Shown here piece by piece: positions 24,296 through 31,308 of a DNA stretch of 33,609 nt. Location of the stretch: contig CAZIRF010000033.1 in the NCBI GenBank assembly GCA_964541755.1, positions 1-33,609 of the forward strand. The letters are read 5' to 3'. Positions within the stretch are counted from its first letter, which is position 1. Each line of letters starts with the position of its first letter. This stretch comes from CAZIRF01 sp964541755 (lineage in GTDB: Bacteria > Spirochaetota > Spirochaetia > Treponematales > Breznakiellaceae). The translations under genes and the position numbers were made by a program. The notes beneath the pieces were generated by a model, which did no database searches, was not told the DNA's origin, and saw only the letters and a program-made list of their open reading frames with translations.

Positions 24296-25273
24296 TCAAA
24301 ACCCCTTGGGCAAGAGTTCTCCGGGATTGCGGGCATCGCCGTTACGCCTGATTTCGAAGTGCAAGTGAGGACCAGTTGAGAGCCCGGTACTTCCTACCCT
24401 TCCTATTATGCTACCCGAACGTATCCGCTTGTGCAAGCTCGTTTCAATTTTTGAGAGGTGGCCGTAGAGGCTTGACCAGCCATTTTCATGGGTTATGACG
24501 ATATACCGCCCGTATATGCGGTCCTCGCCGACAAAACTCACGACCCCATCGCGGGTGGCATATACTTCAGTCCCCACCGGGGCAGCCAGGTCAATGCCCC
24601 GGTGGAAGTGGCGTTTGCCGGTAAAGGGGTCGCTGCGATAGCCCCAGTCGCTGGTAAGGCGGCCGGCCGGCAGGGGAAAGCGAAAGGCGGTGTTCAGGAA
24701 AAACGCGCGTTCGGTGGCGTTGAAGTCCTCGCCGGGGAAAAAGGTACAGGGGCCGATACCGGGAAGCGACAGGGCAACGCCCGTCCGCGACGGCCCGTCC
24801 ACCGGCGAAAGACGCGCCAGAAGAAGCCGGTCGAGGTCCTCCTCCCCGGCGGGGAAAATCCAGAGCCCCGGCACAGAGGGCAGAAGAAGGACCGTTCCGG
24901 CCGCTACCGGCCCGTTTCGCGATATGCGATTGAGGCTCGCAAGGCTGTCATAGGGGATGGTACAACGGGCAGATACGGACATGAGGTCCATGCTGCCGTC
25001 GCTGGTCCAGCTGTAGAGCGCCAGGTGGGATATGAGCTCGCCGCTGTCTGCGCCCCGGGCCAAAAGGAGGCGGGAACGGGCCACATCGCCCTCGAACTGG
25101 CCAAAGACAGGGTCCAGCGAAGAAAGCTCCCGTATGGGAGGCCAGGCAAAAAGGGGGAAACCAGACAGGAAAAAAAGGAGAACGAGGAACGCGGCACCCT
25201 GTGTACGGGCACGCAAAATTGCGGCTTGTGCAAAGTGCGGGTTCGGTTTCGGGCTCGAGCTTGGGTTCGGCAT
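24296..25273 (-). CDS. M23-family (LytM-type) peptidase with LysM-like segment
   Basis: A predicted exported zinc endopeptidase (325 residues) cutting peptide cross-links in peptidoglycan. The catalytic domain shows HFHRGIDLAAP (first His and Asp ligands) and HLHFE near the C-terminus (HxH motif). The middle part, VSARCTIPYDSLASLNRIS...GTVLLLPSVPGL, matches a LysM-like peptidoglycan-binding unit. The N-terminus has a hydrophobic segment (GAAFLVLLFFLSGFPLFA) preceded by about 26 Pro/Arg-rich residues; this is long for a signal peptide, so the ATG at 25271-25273 may not be the true start, and no Shine-Dalgarno sequence supports it. The ferredoxin terminator lies immediately upstream. The secreted PEGA-like gene follows after one base. 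Confidence 0.9.
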   Translation of the reverse strand: MPNPSSSPKPNPHFAQAAILRARTQGAAFLVLLFFLSGFPLFAWPPIRELSSLDPVFGQFEGDVARSRLLLARGADSGELISHLALYSWTSDGSMDLMSVSARCTIPYDSLASLNRISRNGPVAAGTVLLLPSVPGLWIFPAGEEDLDRLLLARLSPVDGPSRTGVALSLPGIGPCTFFPGEDFNATERAFFLNTAFRFPLPAGRLTSDWGYRSDPFTGKRHFHRGIDLAAPVGTEVYATRDGVVSFVGEDRIYGRYIVITHENGWSSLYGHLSKIETSLHKRIRSGSIIGRVGSTGLSTGPHLHFEIRRNGDARNPGELLPKGF

Positions 25274-25274
25274 A

Positions 25275-25330
25275 CAAAAACGGCCGCCCCGCGGTGCGCA
25301 CACAGGGTGACAGCACCGGGTCGCGGCCGT
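25275..25330 (-). terminator. Rho-independent terminator of the ferredoxin gene
   Basis: On the minus strand, ACGGCCGC and GCGGCCGT (25323-25330 and 25280-25287) pair, with an inner 6-bp stem, and are followed by a run of five T residues. It lies 20 bases after the ferredoxin stop. Confidence 0.75.
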
Positions 25331-25349
25331 AAGAGGGGGCACGGGGCCC

Positions 25350-25520
25350 TTAGCCCTCGACGATGGCGTCGACGGGACAGGCGCCAACACAGGCGCCGCA
25401 GCTCTGGCAGGTGTCGGGATCGATCCAGCGGGCGTTGTCCTTCTCGCTGATGGCTTCGACGGGGCAGTCTGCTTCGCAGGCGCCGCAGTTGATGCAGGCG
25501 TCGGTAATCTTATAGGCCAT
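25350..25520 (-). CDS. 2[4Fe-4S] ferredoxin
   Basis: A small electron carrier of 56 residues for anaerobic redox enzymes. Two CxxCxxCxxxCP clusters are complete: CINCGACEADCP and CQSCGACVGACP, each followed by a VEAI/VDAI segment, as in clostridial-type ferredoxins. The start is the ATG at 25518-25520, with GAGAGG five bases upstream; the longer frame to 25595 is not needed. It is monocistronic, closed by its own terminator. Confidence 0.96.
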   Translation of the reverse strand: MAYKITDACINCGACEADCPVEAISEKDNARWIDPDTCQSCGACVGACPVDAIVEG

Positions 25521-25620
25521 GATAACCTCTCTTCTCTGTTCCGGACCGCCGGGATTTTGTGTGGTACAAGGGGTCCGACGCGCAGATACTAGCACAGGGC
25601 CGCCGGCACAGGCAAGCGGC

Positions 25621-25649
25621 TTGCCCGCTATCCGGTCATGAGGTATACT
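25621..25649 (+). promoter_or_regulatory. Candidate promoter of the AAA ATPase gene
   Basis: TTGCCC (25621-25626), a 17-base spacer and TATACT (25644-25649). The leader would be about 24 nt and includes a run of nine G that can act as the ribosome-binding site. Confidence 0.5.
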
Positions 25650-25679
25650 CGCCTTTGTCCACCTGGGGGGGGGAACAAC

Positions 25680-27431
25680 ATGAGCGAACAGTTAATCGTA
25701 AAAAACCTGCCATTCATCAAGGTCCTGCCCGCCTGGGCCCAGGAGCTCTCCTACAAGTACTGCTCCAAGACCGCCAACCTCTACATCATCCACGGGAATA
25801 TCCGCGACTTTTTGCCCCACAAGATGAACGAGGGCGAATTCATGTTCGTGCGCATTCAGGAGTACATAAGCGAAGTCCTCTTCGGCAACCGCGATATCAT
25901 CGCCTTCTTCGACCGCTCGAGCGGCGTCTCCTTCTGCACTGCAGAAATGGCCCAGGCCTACCGCGAGACCATGGAACAGCAGTACCCGGACGTCGATGCC
26001 GAATCCTTCGTCTCGAGCGATGCCACCGAAAGCTTCCGCTGGCTCGAAAAGTATTTTCTCTTGAACATCCCCAAGAAGCGCCGCATCGTCCTTATCCTCG
26101 ACTACGCAGAGACCATCGTACCCGCCAGCGACATCGCCCGTCTGCCCGAAGAAGACCGCTACGCCCTGGTTACCCTCAACCGCTGGTCCCACGACCCCCT
26201 CTTTACCCGCGGGGACGTCTCCATCATCCTCCTCACCGAAAATCTCGTCGATATCTCCCCCCGCCTTGTGGGCTCCCCCTCGACCGTCAAAATCACCATA
26301 CCCATTCCGGACCAATCGGTACGCACGAGCTTTTTGGACTTCATGGATCGCAAGGATAACCTCCTGCTCGACCGCGGCCTTACCACCGAGCGCGTCGGGG
26401 CGGTTACCAGCGGCCTCAATCTCATGAACCTGAATCGCCTCGTGAGCGAAAGCTACCAGGAGGACAAGCCCCTCTCGATGGACTACATCCGCGAGAAAAA
26501 AAAGGAAATCATCGAGAACGAGGCCGCGGGGCTCCTCGAATTCATGGAGACCGAGCACGATCTTTCCTATATATCCGGCCACGACTTTGTCAAAAAGCGC
26601 TTCAGGAACGCCTCGAAGGCCATCAAGATGGGCAGGCTCGACGTCCTTCCCATGGGCTACCTCATCGCCGGCCCCATCGGCACCGGCAAGAGCTTCCTCG
26701 TAAGCGCCTTTGCCGGCGATATCGGCATCCCAATGGTCAAGTTCCGCAACTTCCGCTCCAAGTGGCAGGGCGTCACCGAGTCCAACCTCGAGAAGGTCCT
26801 CAACATCCTCAAGGCCATGTCCCCCGTTGCCGTCATGATCGACGAGGCCGATGCCTTTTTGGGCGACCGCGACCAGGATGGCGACAGTGGCACCAGTAAC
26901 CGCGTCTTCGCCCAAATCGCAAGCTTCATGGGCAACACCGAGTACCGCGGCAAGATCATCTGGTTCCTCATCACCTGCCGCCCCGACCTTATCCCCATCG
27001 ACTTGAAACGCCAGGGCCGCGCCGAGGAGCACCTGGCCCTCTTCTACCCGGACAACGATCGCGAAAAGGAAGAGCTCTTCAACACCCTCGTGCGAAAGCT
27101 CGACCTGCCCATCCGCAAGTTCCCCATCACCGATATCCTCAAGCGCTTCCGCCACGAGTTCTCCGGCGCCGACCTCGAGGCCGTCCTCATTCGCAGCAAG
27201 CTGCGCGCCGCCATGGACGACCGCACCTACGTCACCCGCGAGGACCTCGAAGGGGCCATGAACGACTTTGTCCCCCCCGCCTACCCGCACGAAATCGAAC
27301 TGCAAAACCTCGTTGCCGTCCTCGAGTGCACCTCGCGCGAAATGGTCCCCAAGCGCTTCCAGAACCTCGACCGCACCAAGCTGGTCAAGGACATCCGCGA
27401 GCTCAAGAGCCTTATCGGCGAAAGAGATTAA
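25680..27431 (+). CDS. AAA-family ATPase with a degenerate N-terminal AAA-like half
   Basis: A cytoplasmic protein of 583 residues. The C-terminal module is a full AAA ATPase: Walker A GPIGTGKS (331-338), Walker B VAVMIDEADAF (about 384-394), a sensor-1 strand IIWFLITCRPDLIP, arginines in LKRQGRAEEH, and a helical lid with FSGADLEAVLIRSKLRAA. The first ~260 residues look like a second, inactive AAA-like domain: NLYIIHGNIRDF, a hydrophobic strand RIVLILDYAETI in the Walker B position and VSIILLTENLVDISPRL like sensor 1, but no P-loop. This layout recalls CDC48/Ycf46-type ATPases, but the exact family is not recognised. The ATG at 25680 is chosen because a G-run precedes it. Function unknown; protein remodelling is the usual role of such ATPases. 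Confidence 0.82.
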   Translation: MSEQLIVKNLPFIKVLPAWAQELSYKYCSKTANLYIIHGNIRDFLPHKMNEGEFMFVRIQEYISEVLFGNRDIIAFFDRSSGVSFCTAEMAQAYRETMEQQYPDVDAESFVSSDATESFRWLEKYFLLNIPKKRRIVLILDYAETIVPASDIARLPEEDRYALVTLNRWSHDPLFTRGDVSIILLTENLVDISPRLVGSPSTVKITIPIPDQSVRTSFLDFMDRKDNLLLDRGLTTERVGAVTSGLNLMNLNRLVSESYQEDKPLSMDYIREKKKEIIENEAAGLLEFMETEHDLSYISGHDFVKKRFRNASKAIKMGRLDVLPMGYLIAGPIGTGKSFLVSAFAGDIGIPMVKFRNFRSKWQGVTESNLEKVLNILKAMSPVAVMIDEADAFLGDRDQDGDSGTSNRVFAQIASFMGNTEYRGKIIWFLITCRPDLIPIDLKRQGRAEEHLALFYPDNDREKEELFNTLVRKLDLPIRKFPITDILKRFRHEFSGADLEAVLIRSKLRAAMDDRTYVTREDLEGAMNDFVPPAYPHEIELQNLVAVLECTSREMVPKRFQNLDRTKLVKDIRELKSLIGERD

Positions 27432-27444
27432 GGCCTCCCGGGAA

Positions 27445-27471
27445 AGGGGAACCTTTGCCAAAGGTTCCCCT
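27445..27471. terminator. Terminator-like hairpin after the AAA ATPase gene
   Basis: Perfect 12-bp arms, AGGGGAACCTTT (27445-27456) and its complement (27460-27471), around a 3-base loop, 13 bases after the stop. It is followed by C-rich sequence, not a T-tract. Confidence 0.6.
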
Positions 27472-27499
27472 CCCCCGGCCCCCCACCCTTCCAAAAGTG

Positions 27500-27519
27500 C
27501 AGTAACCGGAAGCTTGCAG
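27500..27519 (+). repeat. Dispersed 20-bp repeat, copy 1
   Basis: The sequence cagtaaccggaagcttgcag occurs here and again, unchanged, at 29476-29495. An inverted, two-mismatch copy of its core is at 31242-31262. All three lie between a gene's 3' end and the next gene. Confidence 0.8.
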
Positions 27520-27540
27520 TTCGTGCACTCTTCGGAAAAT

Positions 27541-27632
27541 CCGCATGTCTCCTGCGGGTTTTCCAGTATTTCCCGCATATCTCTTGCGGATTTTCCGGGA
27601 TTTCCCGCATTTCTCTTGCGGATTTTCGTAAC
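27541..27632. repeat. Three tandem 32-bp repeats
   Basis: Units begin at about 27541, 27573 and 27605, each reading CCGCAT, a variable TTTCTCTTG-like stretch, then GCGGATTTTCC. Copies differ at a few positions. Each contains small inverted arms (CCGCA / TGCGG). The third unit runs into the promoter candidate of the DUF4143 gene. Confidence 0.7.
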
Positions 27633-27644
27633 CAATAGCATACT
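27616..27644 (+). promoter_or_regulatory. Candidate promoter of the DUF4143 ATPase gene
   Basis: TTGCGG (27616-27621), a 17-base spacer and CATACT (27639-27644), ending 8 bases before the ATG. No Shine-Dalgarno sequence is present. The -35 lies inside the last 32-bp repeat. Confidence 0.4.
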
Positions 27645-27652
27645 ATTGTGGT

Positions 27653-28798
27653 ATGAAACGCATCAAACGTATTCTTGAGCTTGGCAACCACCATAAAAGT
27701 GTCCTCTTGTTGGGGCCTCGCCAGACGGGGAAGTCCACCTTGATTCGGGAAGCGTTCCCCAAAGCCTGTCATTACAACCTGATGGAGACAGATACCTTCT
27801 TTCGCTTTCAACAAGATCCTTCCAGGCTGCGTCAAGAAATTCGGGCACTCAAAAACCATGATGAACCGGTGTTGATCGATGGAATTCAAAAACTCCCCAT
27901 CCTGCTCGATGAGGTGCAAGTACTCATTGATTCGCTTGGTATTCGCTTTATCCTTACCGGCTCTTCTGCCCGCAAGCTCAAGGCAGGGGGCGCAAACCTT
28001 CTTGGGAGACGGGCCAGGCCAAAACAGCTCTTTCCCTTCGTCTGGAAAGAACTGCCGGATTTCTCCCTGGAACGCGCCATCAAGGGGAGCCTTATACCAC
28101 CAATGTGGTTTTCCGACGATTGCGAAGCCGATCTCCACGCATATTGTGGTCTCTATCTTAAAGAAGAAATACAAGCCGAATCCCTCGTTCGTGGTCTCGA
28201 TGCATTCTCCCGCTTTCTTGCCATCGCCGCGCTCTCCAATGGACAGGAACTCAACTACGAGAACATTGGTCGTGACAGCGCTGTACCCGCACGCACCGTC
28301 CGTGAGTACGTATCGGTCCTTACCGATACCCTCATTGCCACGTCCCTGCCCCCATGGAAGCAGGGACGTAAACGAAAAGCGACAAGCCGGTCCAAGTTGT
28401 ACTTCTTTGATGGCGGGGTAGCCCGCGTTCTGGCCGGGAAAAAGCCCCCACAGGAGGGATCTGCCGAATGGGGCCAGGCTCTGGAACAATTGGTGTTCCA
28501 GGAGTTACGAGCATACCTCTCGTATATGTCCGATTATCGGCCTTTAAGCTATTGGCGAACCCATGACAACCGCGAGGTCGACTTTATCCTGGGAGATGAA
28601 CTCGCAATCGAAGTCAAGGCATCCCGGATGGTTCCCGAACGGGAACTCAAGGGCCTGCGAGATCTCGCAGAAGAACACCCGTGGAAGGCCCGCATACTTG
28701 TCTGCCGTGAACCCAGGGCCCGCATGAGCGACGACGGTATACTGATACTACCCGTTGAAGAATTCTTTGAACGTCTCTGGCAGGGGGAATGGACATGA
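27653..28798 (+). CDS. ATP-binding protein of the AAA_14/DUF4143 family with altered Walker B
   Basis: A 381-residue protein. The N-terminal P-loop is GPRQTGKS (21-28). The Walker B region reads VLIDGIQKLP: where relatives have Asp-Glu, this has Asp76-Gly77, so the catalytic glutamate is missing. LTGSSARKLKAGGANLLGRRA is the next family block. The C-terminal DUF4143 domain has EVDFILG (about 308-314) followed by AIEVKAS, a PD-(D/E)xK-like nuclease pattern. These proteins are common, often in many copies, and are suspected of roles in defence or mobile elements; the real function is unknown. Third codon positions are less GC-rich than in neighbours, and 20-bp repeats lie on both sides of this gene and the methyltransferase, which suggests acquisition as a block. 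Confidence 0.88.
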   Translation: MKRIKRILELGNHHKSVLLLGPRQTGKSTLIREAFPKACHYNLMETDTFFRFQQDPSRLRQEIRALKNHDEPVLIDGIQKLPILLDEVQVLIDSLGIRFILTGSSARKLKAGGANLLGRRARPKQLFPFVWKELPDFSLERAIKGSLIPPMWFSDDCEADLHAYCGLYLKEEIQAESLVRGLDAFSRFLAIAALSNGQELNYENIGRDSAVPARTVREYVSVLTDTLIATSLPPWKQGRKRKATSRSKLYFFDGGVARVLAGKKPPQEGSAEWGQALEQLVFQELRAYLSYMSDYRPLSYWRTHDNREVDFILGDELAIEVKASRMVPERELKGLRDLAEEHPWKARILVCREPRARMSDDGILILPVEEFFERLWQGEWT

Positions 28799-29460
28799 CA
28801 AGCGAACACAAGGCTTGGAACTGGAAGGCGAACAAGGACGAGTTTTGGCACGAGCCCTGCGAGGAGTCGTACTGGCTCGTACATCGCTGGAAGGAGAAGG
28901 GCTATACGCGCTTCCTGGACCTGGGCTCTGGGCTGGGCCGCCACAGCATGCTCTTTGCGCGGGAAGGGTTTACGGTCAATGCCGTAGACCTCTCAAGCGA
29001 TGCTGTCGCCTGCCTCGGGGAAAAGGCCCGCAGCGAAGGCCTGACCAATCGCGTCACTACGCAGGTCTGCGATATGGCAGAGCTCCCCTTCCCCGACGAA
29101 AGTTTCGACTGTCTACTCGCCTTCCATGTAATCTCGCACACCACAAGCGAAGGCATTCGGGGCATACTGCGGGAAGTACGCCGCGTCCTCAAGCCGGGTG
29201 GCGAGTTCTACCTTACCCTCTGCTCGAAGGACACCTGGAGCTACGCCAAAGCGGGCTTCCCCAGAATTGACGAACATACCGTAATCAAACAGGAAGACGG
29301 CCCGGAGGACGGTATCCCCCACTTCTTTGCCGACGAAGACACCATCTTCGAGCTCTTCGCGCGCGAAGAACTCATTACCGTACGGCACATCAAGGAACGC
29401 ATTGTGGCAGGGCGCGACTACGGCTCCTGGCACTGGTTCATACTGGGTAAAAAGGACTGA
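28795..29460 (+). CDS. Class I SAM-dependent methyltransferase
   Basis: A 221-residue methyltransferase with the Rossmann motif FLDLGSGLGRHS (40-51), the acidic residue after strand 2 (VNAVDLS), a motif II region LPFPDESFDCLLAFHVISH, and LREVRRVLKPGGEFYLTL for motif III. The substrate is unknown. The start is the ATG at 28795, which overlaps the ATPase stop (ATGA) and has AGGGGG seven bases upstream; an ATG two codons earlier is too close to that site. The overlap implies coupled translation with the DUF4143 gene. Confidence 0.92.
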   Translation: MTSEHKAWNWKANKDEFWHEPCEESYWLVHRWKEKGYTRFLDLGSGLGRHSMLFAREGFTVNAVDLSSDAVACLGEKARSEGLTNRVTTQVCDMAELPFPDESFDCLLAFHVISHTTSEGIRGILREVRRVLKPGGEFYLTLCSKDTWSYAKAGFPRIDEHTVIKQEDGPEDGIPHFFADEDTIFELFAREELITVRHIKERIVAGRDYGSWHWFILGKKD

Positions 29461-29475
29461 AGAGGGTCAAATACC

Positions 29476-29495
29476 CAGTAACCGGAAGCTTGCAG
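29476..29495 (+). repeat. Dispersed 20-bp repeat, copy 2
   Basis: Perfect copy of 27500-27519, 16 bases after the methyltransferase stop and just before the convergent MarR gene ends. Confidence 0.8.
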
Positions 29496-29954
29496 CTATT
29501 CTCCGCCATCCTTCGCCGCCCCCTCTGCACGCAGGCAGTTTGCCAATACCTTCTCGAGACTCTTCTCGAAGCGGTCAATCTCCCCATCATCCATCCCTTC
29601 GTAATAGAGGGAAATCATGCGTTCGGAGACCCGCAGGAACGAAGCTTCAAGAGACCTGGCGGCGGGGCTCATCTTGACAAGGGTGCTGCGCTTGTCATCG
29701 GGCGAGGGTATCCGATCGACGAGGCCGCCCTTTTCCAGGCGATCAACAAGGCCGGTAAGGCTTGCCTTGTCGAGCAGGGTCTTCGCTGCAAGAGCAGATG
29801 GCGTCATCGCATCGCTTTGCCACAGTGCAAAGAGTATTCGCCCCTGGGCTGGCGGAATGTGGCCCATGCCTTCTTCGCGAAGCAGGCGGTGAAAGACCCG
29901 GCCGGATACCTGATGGACCTTGGAGACAAGCGAGCCCCCACGGCGCAGCTTCAT
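29496..29954 (-). CDS. MarR-family transcriptional regulator
   Basis: A 152-residue winged helix-turn-helix dimer that usually represses its own operon and is released by small phenolic or oxidant ligands. The DNA-binding core is TPSALAAKTLLDKASLTGLVDRLEKGGLVDRIPSPDDKRSTLVKMSP (about 51-97), including the DxRxxxV wing. Flanking helices give the dimer interface. It has no cysteine near the N-terminus of the OhrR type. Its ATG overlaps the stop of the flavin-fold gene by four bases, so it is the second gene of that operon, and the palindrome at 30459-30482 is its likely operator. Confidence 0.93.
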   Translation of the reverse strand: MKLRRGGSLVSKVHQVSGRVFHRLLREEGMGHIPPAQGRILFALWQSDAMTPSALAAKTLLDKASLTGLVDRLEKGGLVDRIPSPDDKRSTLVKMSPAARSLEASFLRVSERMISLYYEGMDDGEIDRFEKSLEKVLANCLRAEGAAKDGGE

Positions 29955-30448
29955 GACGGGGAGCCGTCGCCCGCCAGATCTGCAACCGACAGGTTGCCAT
30001 ACAGGCGCATACGCTTGGCAACAAGCTTCAAGAGACAGTAGTCCTCATCAATCTTGCCCTTGGGGTAGTACATATCCCATCCCTCCACCCAGAGTCGCTC
30101 CTTCTCTACCGGGTCTTTGACAATTTCCATGTCGCCCTGTATCCACAATCCCGAGAATTTTTCCGGGATGCAGTAATAGAGGCCGACCCGGGGATTTTCC
30201 GCTACCTGGCGTACCTTGTTCGATGAGGTGTTCGTCGAAAACCAGAGAACAAGCGGACCATCCTCAACAAGTATCTTGTCCTTCAAGGCAGGATACTGCC
30301 CGGGATTTGCAAGGTTGAGCAGAGCCCGGCTCTCTGGATAGCCCTCATTGGAGCTGTCTGTTCCGTTGATTGTCGACAATACGGCGATCTTTGATCCACG
30401 TATTACCCTTATAGCCCTCTCTCGAGTATCTGTTGAACTGACTGTCAT
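29951..30448 (-). CDS. Pyridoxamine 5'-phosphate oxidase-family protein (flavin-binding split barrel)
   Basis: A 165-residue protein like the general stress protein 26 / FMN-binding split-barrel group. KIAVLSTING, the segment PESRALLNLANPG, LVLWFSTNTSSNKVRQVAENPRVGLYYC and FSGLWIQGDMEIV match the family's strand order and FMN-binding region. It probably binds FMN or F420-like cofactors; the reaction is unknown. The ATG at 30446-30448 has GGGGG four bases upstream; the frame stays open to 31060 but that part lies antisense to the GNAT gene. It is cotranscribed with marR under one operator. Confidence 0.9.
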   Translation of the reverse strand: MTVSSTDTRERAIRVIRGSKIAVLSTINGTDSSNEGYPESRALLNLANPGQYPALKDKILVEDGPLVLWFSTNTSSNKVRQVAENPRVGLYYCIPEKFSGLWIQGDMEIVKDPVEKERLWVEGWDMYYPKGKIDEDYCLLKLVAKRMRLYGNLSVADLAGDGSPS

Positions 30449-30458
30449 ATAACCCCCT

Positions 30459-30482
30459 ATATAGTTTGTATACAAACTATAT
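30459..30482. promoter_or_regulatory. 24-bp palindromic operator, likely for the MarR protein
   Basis: A perfect palindrome centred between 30470 and 30471 with the core TAGTTTGTATACAAACTA. It overlaps the -10 box of the minus-strand promoter and lies 11 bases before the start codon, so bound repressor would block transcription. MarR proteins bind such 16-20 bp palindromes. The divergent GNAT gene may also be affected. Confidence 0.75.
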
Positions 30483-30504
30483 TCCCGAATATTCATGCTG
30501 TCAA
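30476..30504 (-). promoter_or_regulatory. Promoter of the flavin-fold/marR operon
   Basis: On the minus strand a consensus TTGACA (30499-30504), a 17-base spacer and TATAGT (30476-30481). It is the best sigma70 promoter in the window. Confidence 0.8.
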
Positions 30505-30550
30505 CAAGGATCTTTACTGCCATGATATACTTCGTCGCAAGGAGTGAAAT

Positions 30551-31237
30551 ATGAATAAAAACATCATCATCCGCCTCGAGGAAGAAAAAGATCAGATCGC
30601 CGTCGAAGAACTTACCCGGGAGGCCTTTTACAACCTCTATGTCCCCGGCTGCGACGAACACTATCTCGTACACATCATGAGGGACCACCCGGACTTCATC
30701 CCGGAGCTCGCCTTTGTCGCCGAGCTCGACGGGCGCATTGTGGGAAACATCATGTACACACACTCCCACCTTGACGGCCAGAACGAGACCCGCATCGAAA
30801 CCCTCAGTTTCGGCCCCCTCTGTGTCCACCCCGATTTCCAGCGGGAGGGCATCGGGACCGCCCTTATCGAACACACAAAGGCCCTCGCCATAGCCAAGGG
30901 CTACCCGGCCATCATCATCCTGGGAGACCCCCACAACTACGTCAAACACGGCTTTAGAAATGGCCGGGATTGCAACATCTCCTATACCGACAGCTCCTTC
31001 CCCCTGGGCCTCCTCGCCCTCGAGATCAAGGAGGGATTCTTCGATACCTTGCGTGAGCAAAAGACCCCCTGGCGACTATGCCAGAGCCCCGTCTTCGAGT
31101 TCGACCCCAAGGATTCCGCCACCTGGGATGCCACACTTCCCCCAAAGGAGAAGAAGTGGAAATACTCCCAGGAGCTCTTTTCGATGCAGATCCGGGCTAC
31201 GGTGGGAGGGGTTAACCCCTTCTTGGCAGAAGAATAA
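30551..31237 (+). CDS. GNAT-family N-acetyltransferase
   Basis: A 228-residue acetyltransferase. The first 160 residues are a clean GNAT domain: LAFVAELDGRIVGNIMYT, then FGPLCVHPDFQREGIGTALIEH with the acetyl-CoA loop QREGIG (97-102), and PAIIILGDPHNYVKHGFRNG as motif B. The last ~60 residues (LLALEIKEGFFD to the end) are an extension found in YhbS-like proteins. AAGGAG lies seven bases before the ATG. It is divergent from the flavin-fold/marR operon, with 102 bases between the starts. The substrate is unknown. Confidence 0.92.
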   Translation: MNKNIIIRLEEEKDQIAVEELTREAFYNLYVPGCDEHYLVHIMRDHPDFIPELAFVAELDGRIVGNIMYTHSHLDGQNETRIETLSFGPLCVHPDFQREGIGTALIEHTKALAIAKGYPAIIILGDPHNYVKHGFRNGRDCNISYTDSSFPLGLLALEIKEGFFDTLREQKTPWRLCQSPVFEFDPKDSATWDATLPPKEKKWKYSQELFSMQIRATVGGVNPFLAEE

Positions 31238-31241
31238 GGCC

Positions 31242-31262
31242 AGCTACAAGCTTCCGCTTACT
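31242..31262 (-). repeat. Dispersed repeat, inverted diverged copy 3
   Basis: Its minus strand reads agtaagcggaagcttgtagc followed by t, matching the core repeat at 27501 and 29477 with two changes. It begins 5 bases after the GNAT stop. Confidence 0.6.
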
Positions 31263-31308
31263 ACCTACGGGAAACCCTCGATGGACGAAGGCCCTGGCAC
31301 GTGCGAGC

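Noticed and set aside
27541..27632. Possible CRISPR array
   Set aside because: The 32-bp period is fully repeat-like, with no unique spacers; it is an ordinary tandem repeat, and no cas genes are present.
25692..27641. 649-residue open frame on the minus strand opposite the AAA ATPase
   Set aside because: It is the mirror of a gene with strong G/C third-position bias: Val/Gly/Asp/Glu-rich, with no family motif, while the plus strand has Walker motifs.
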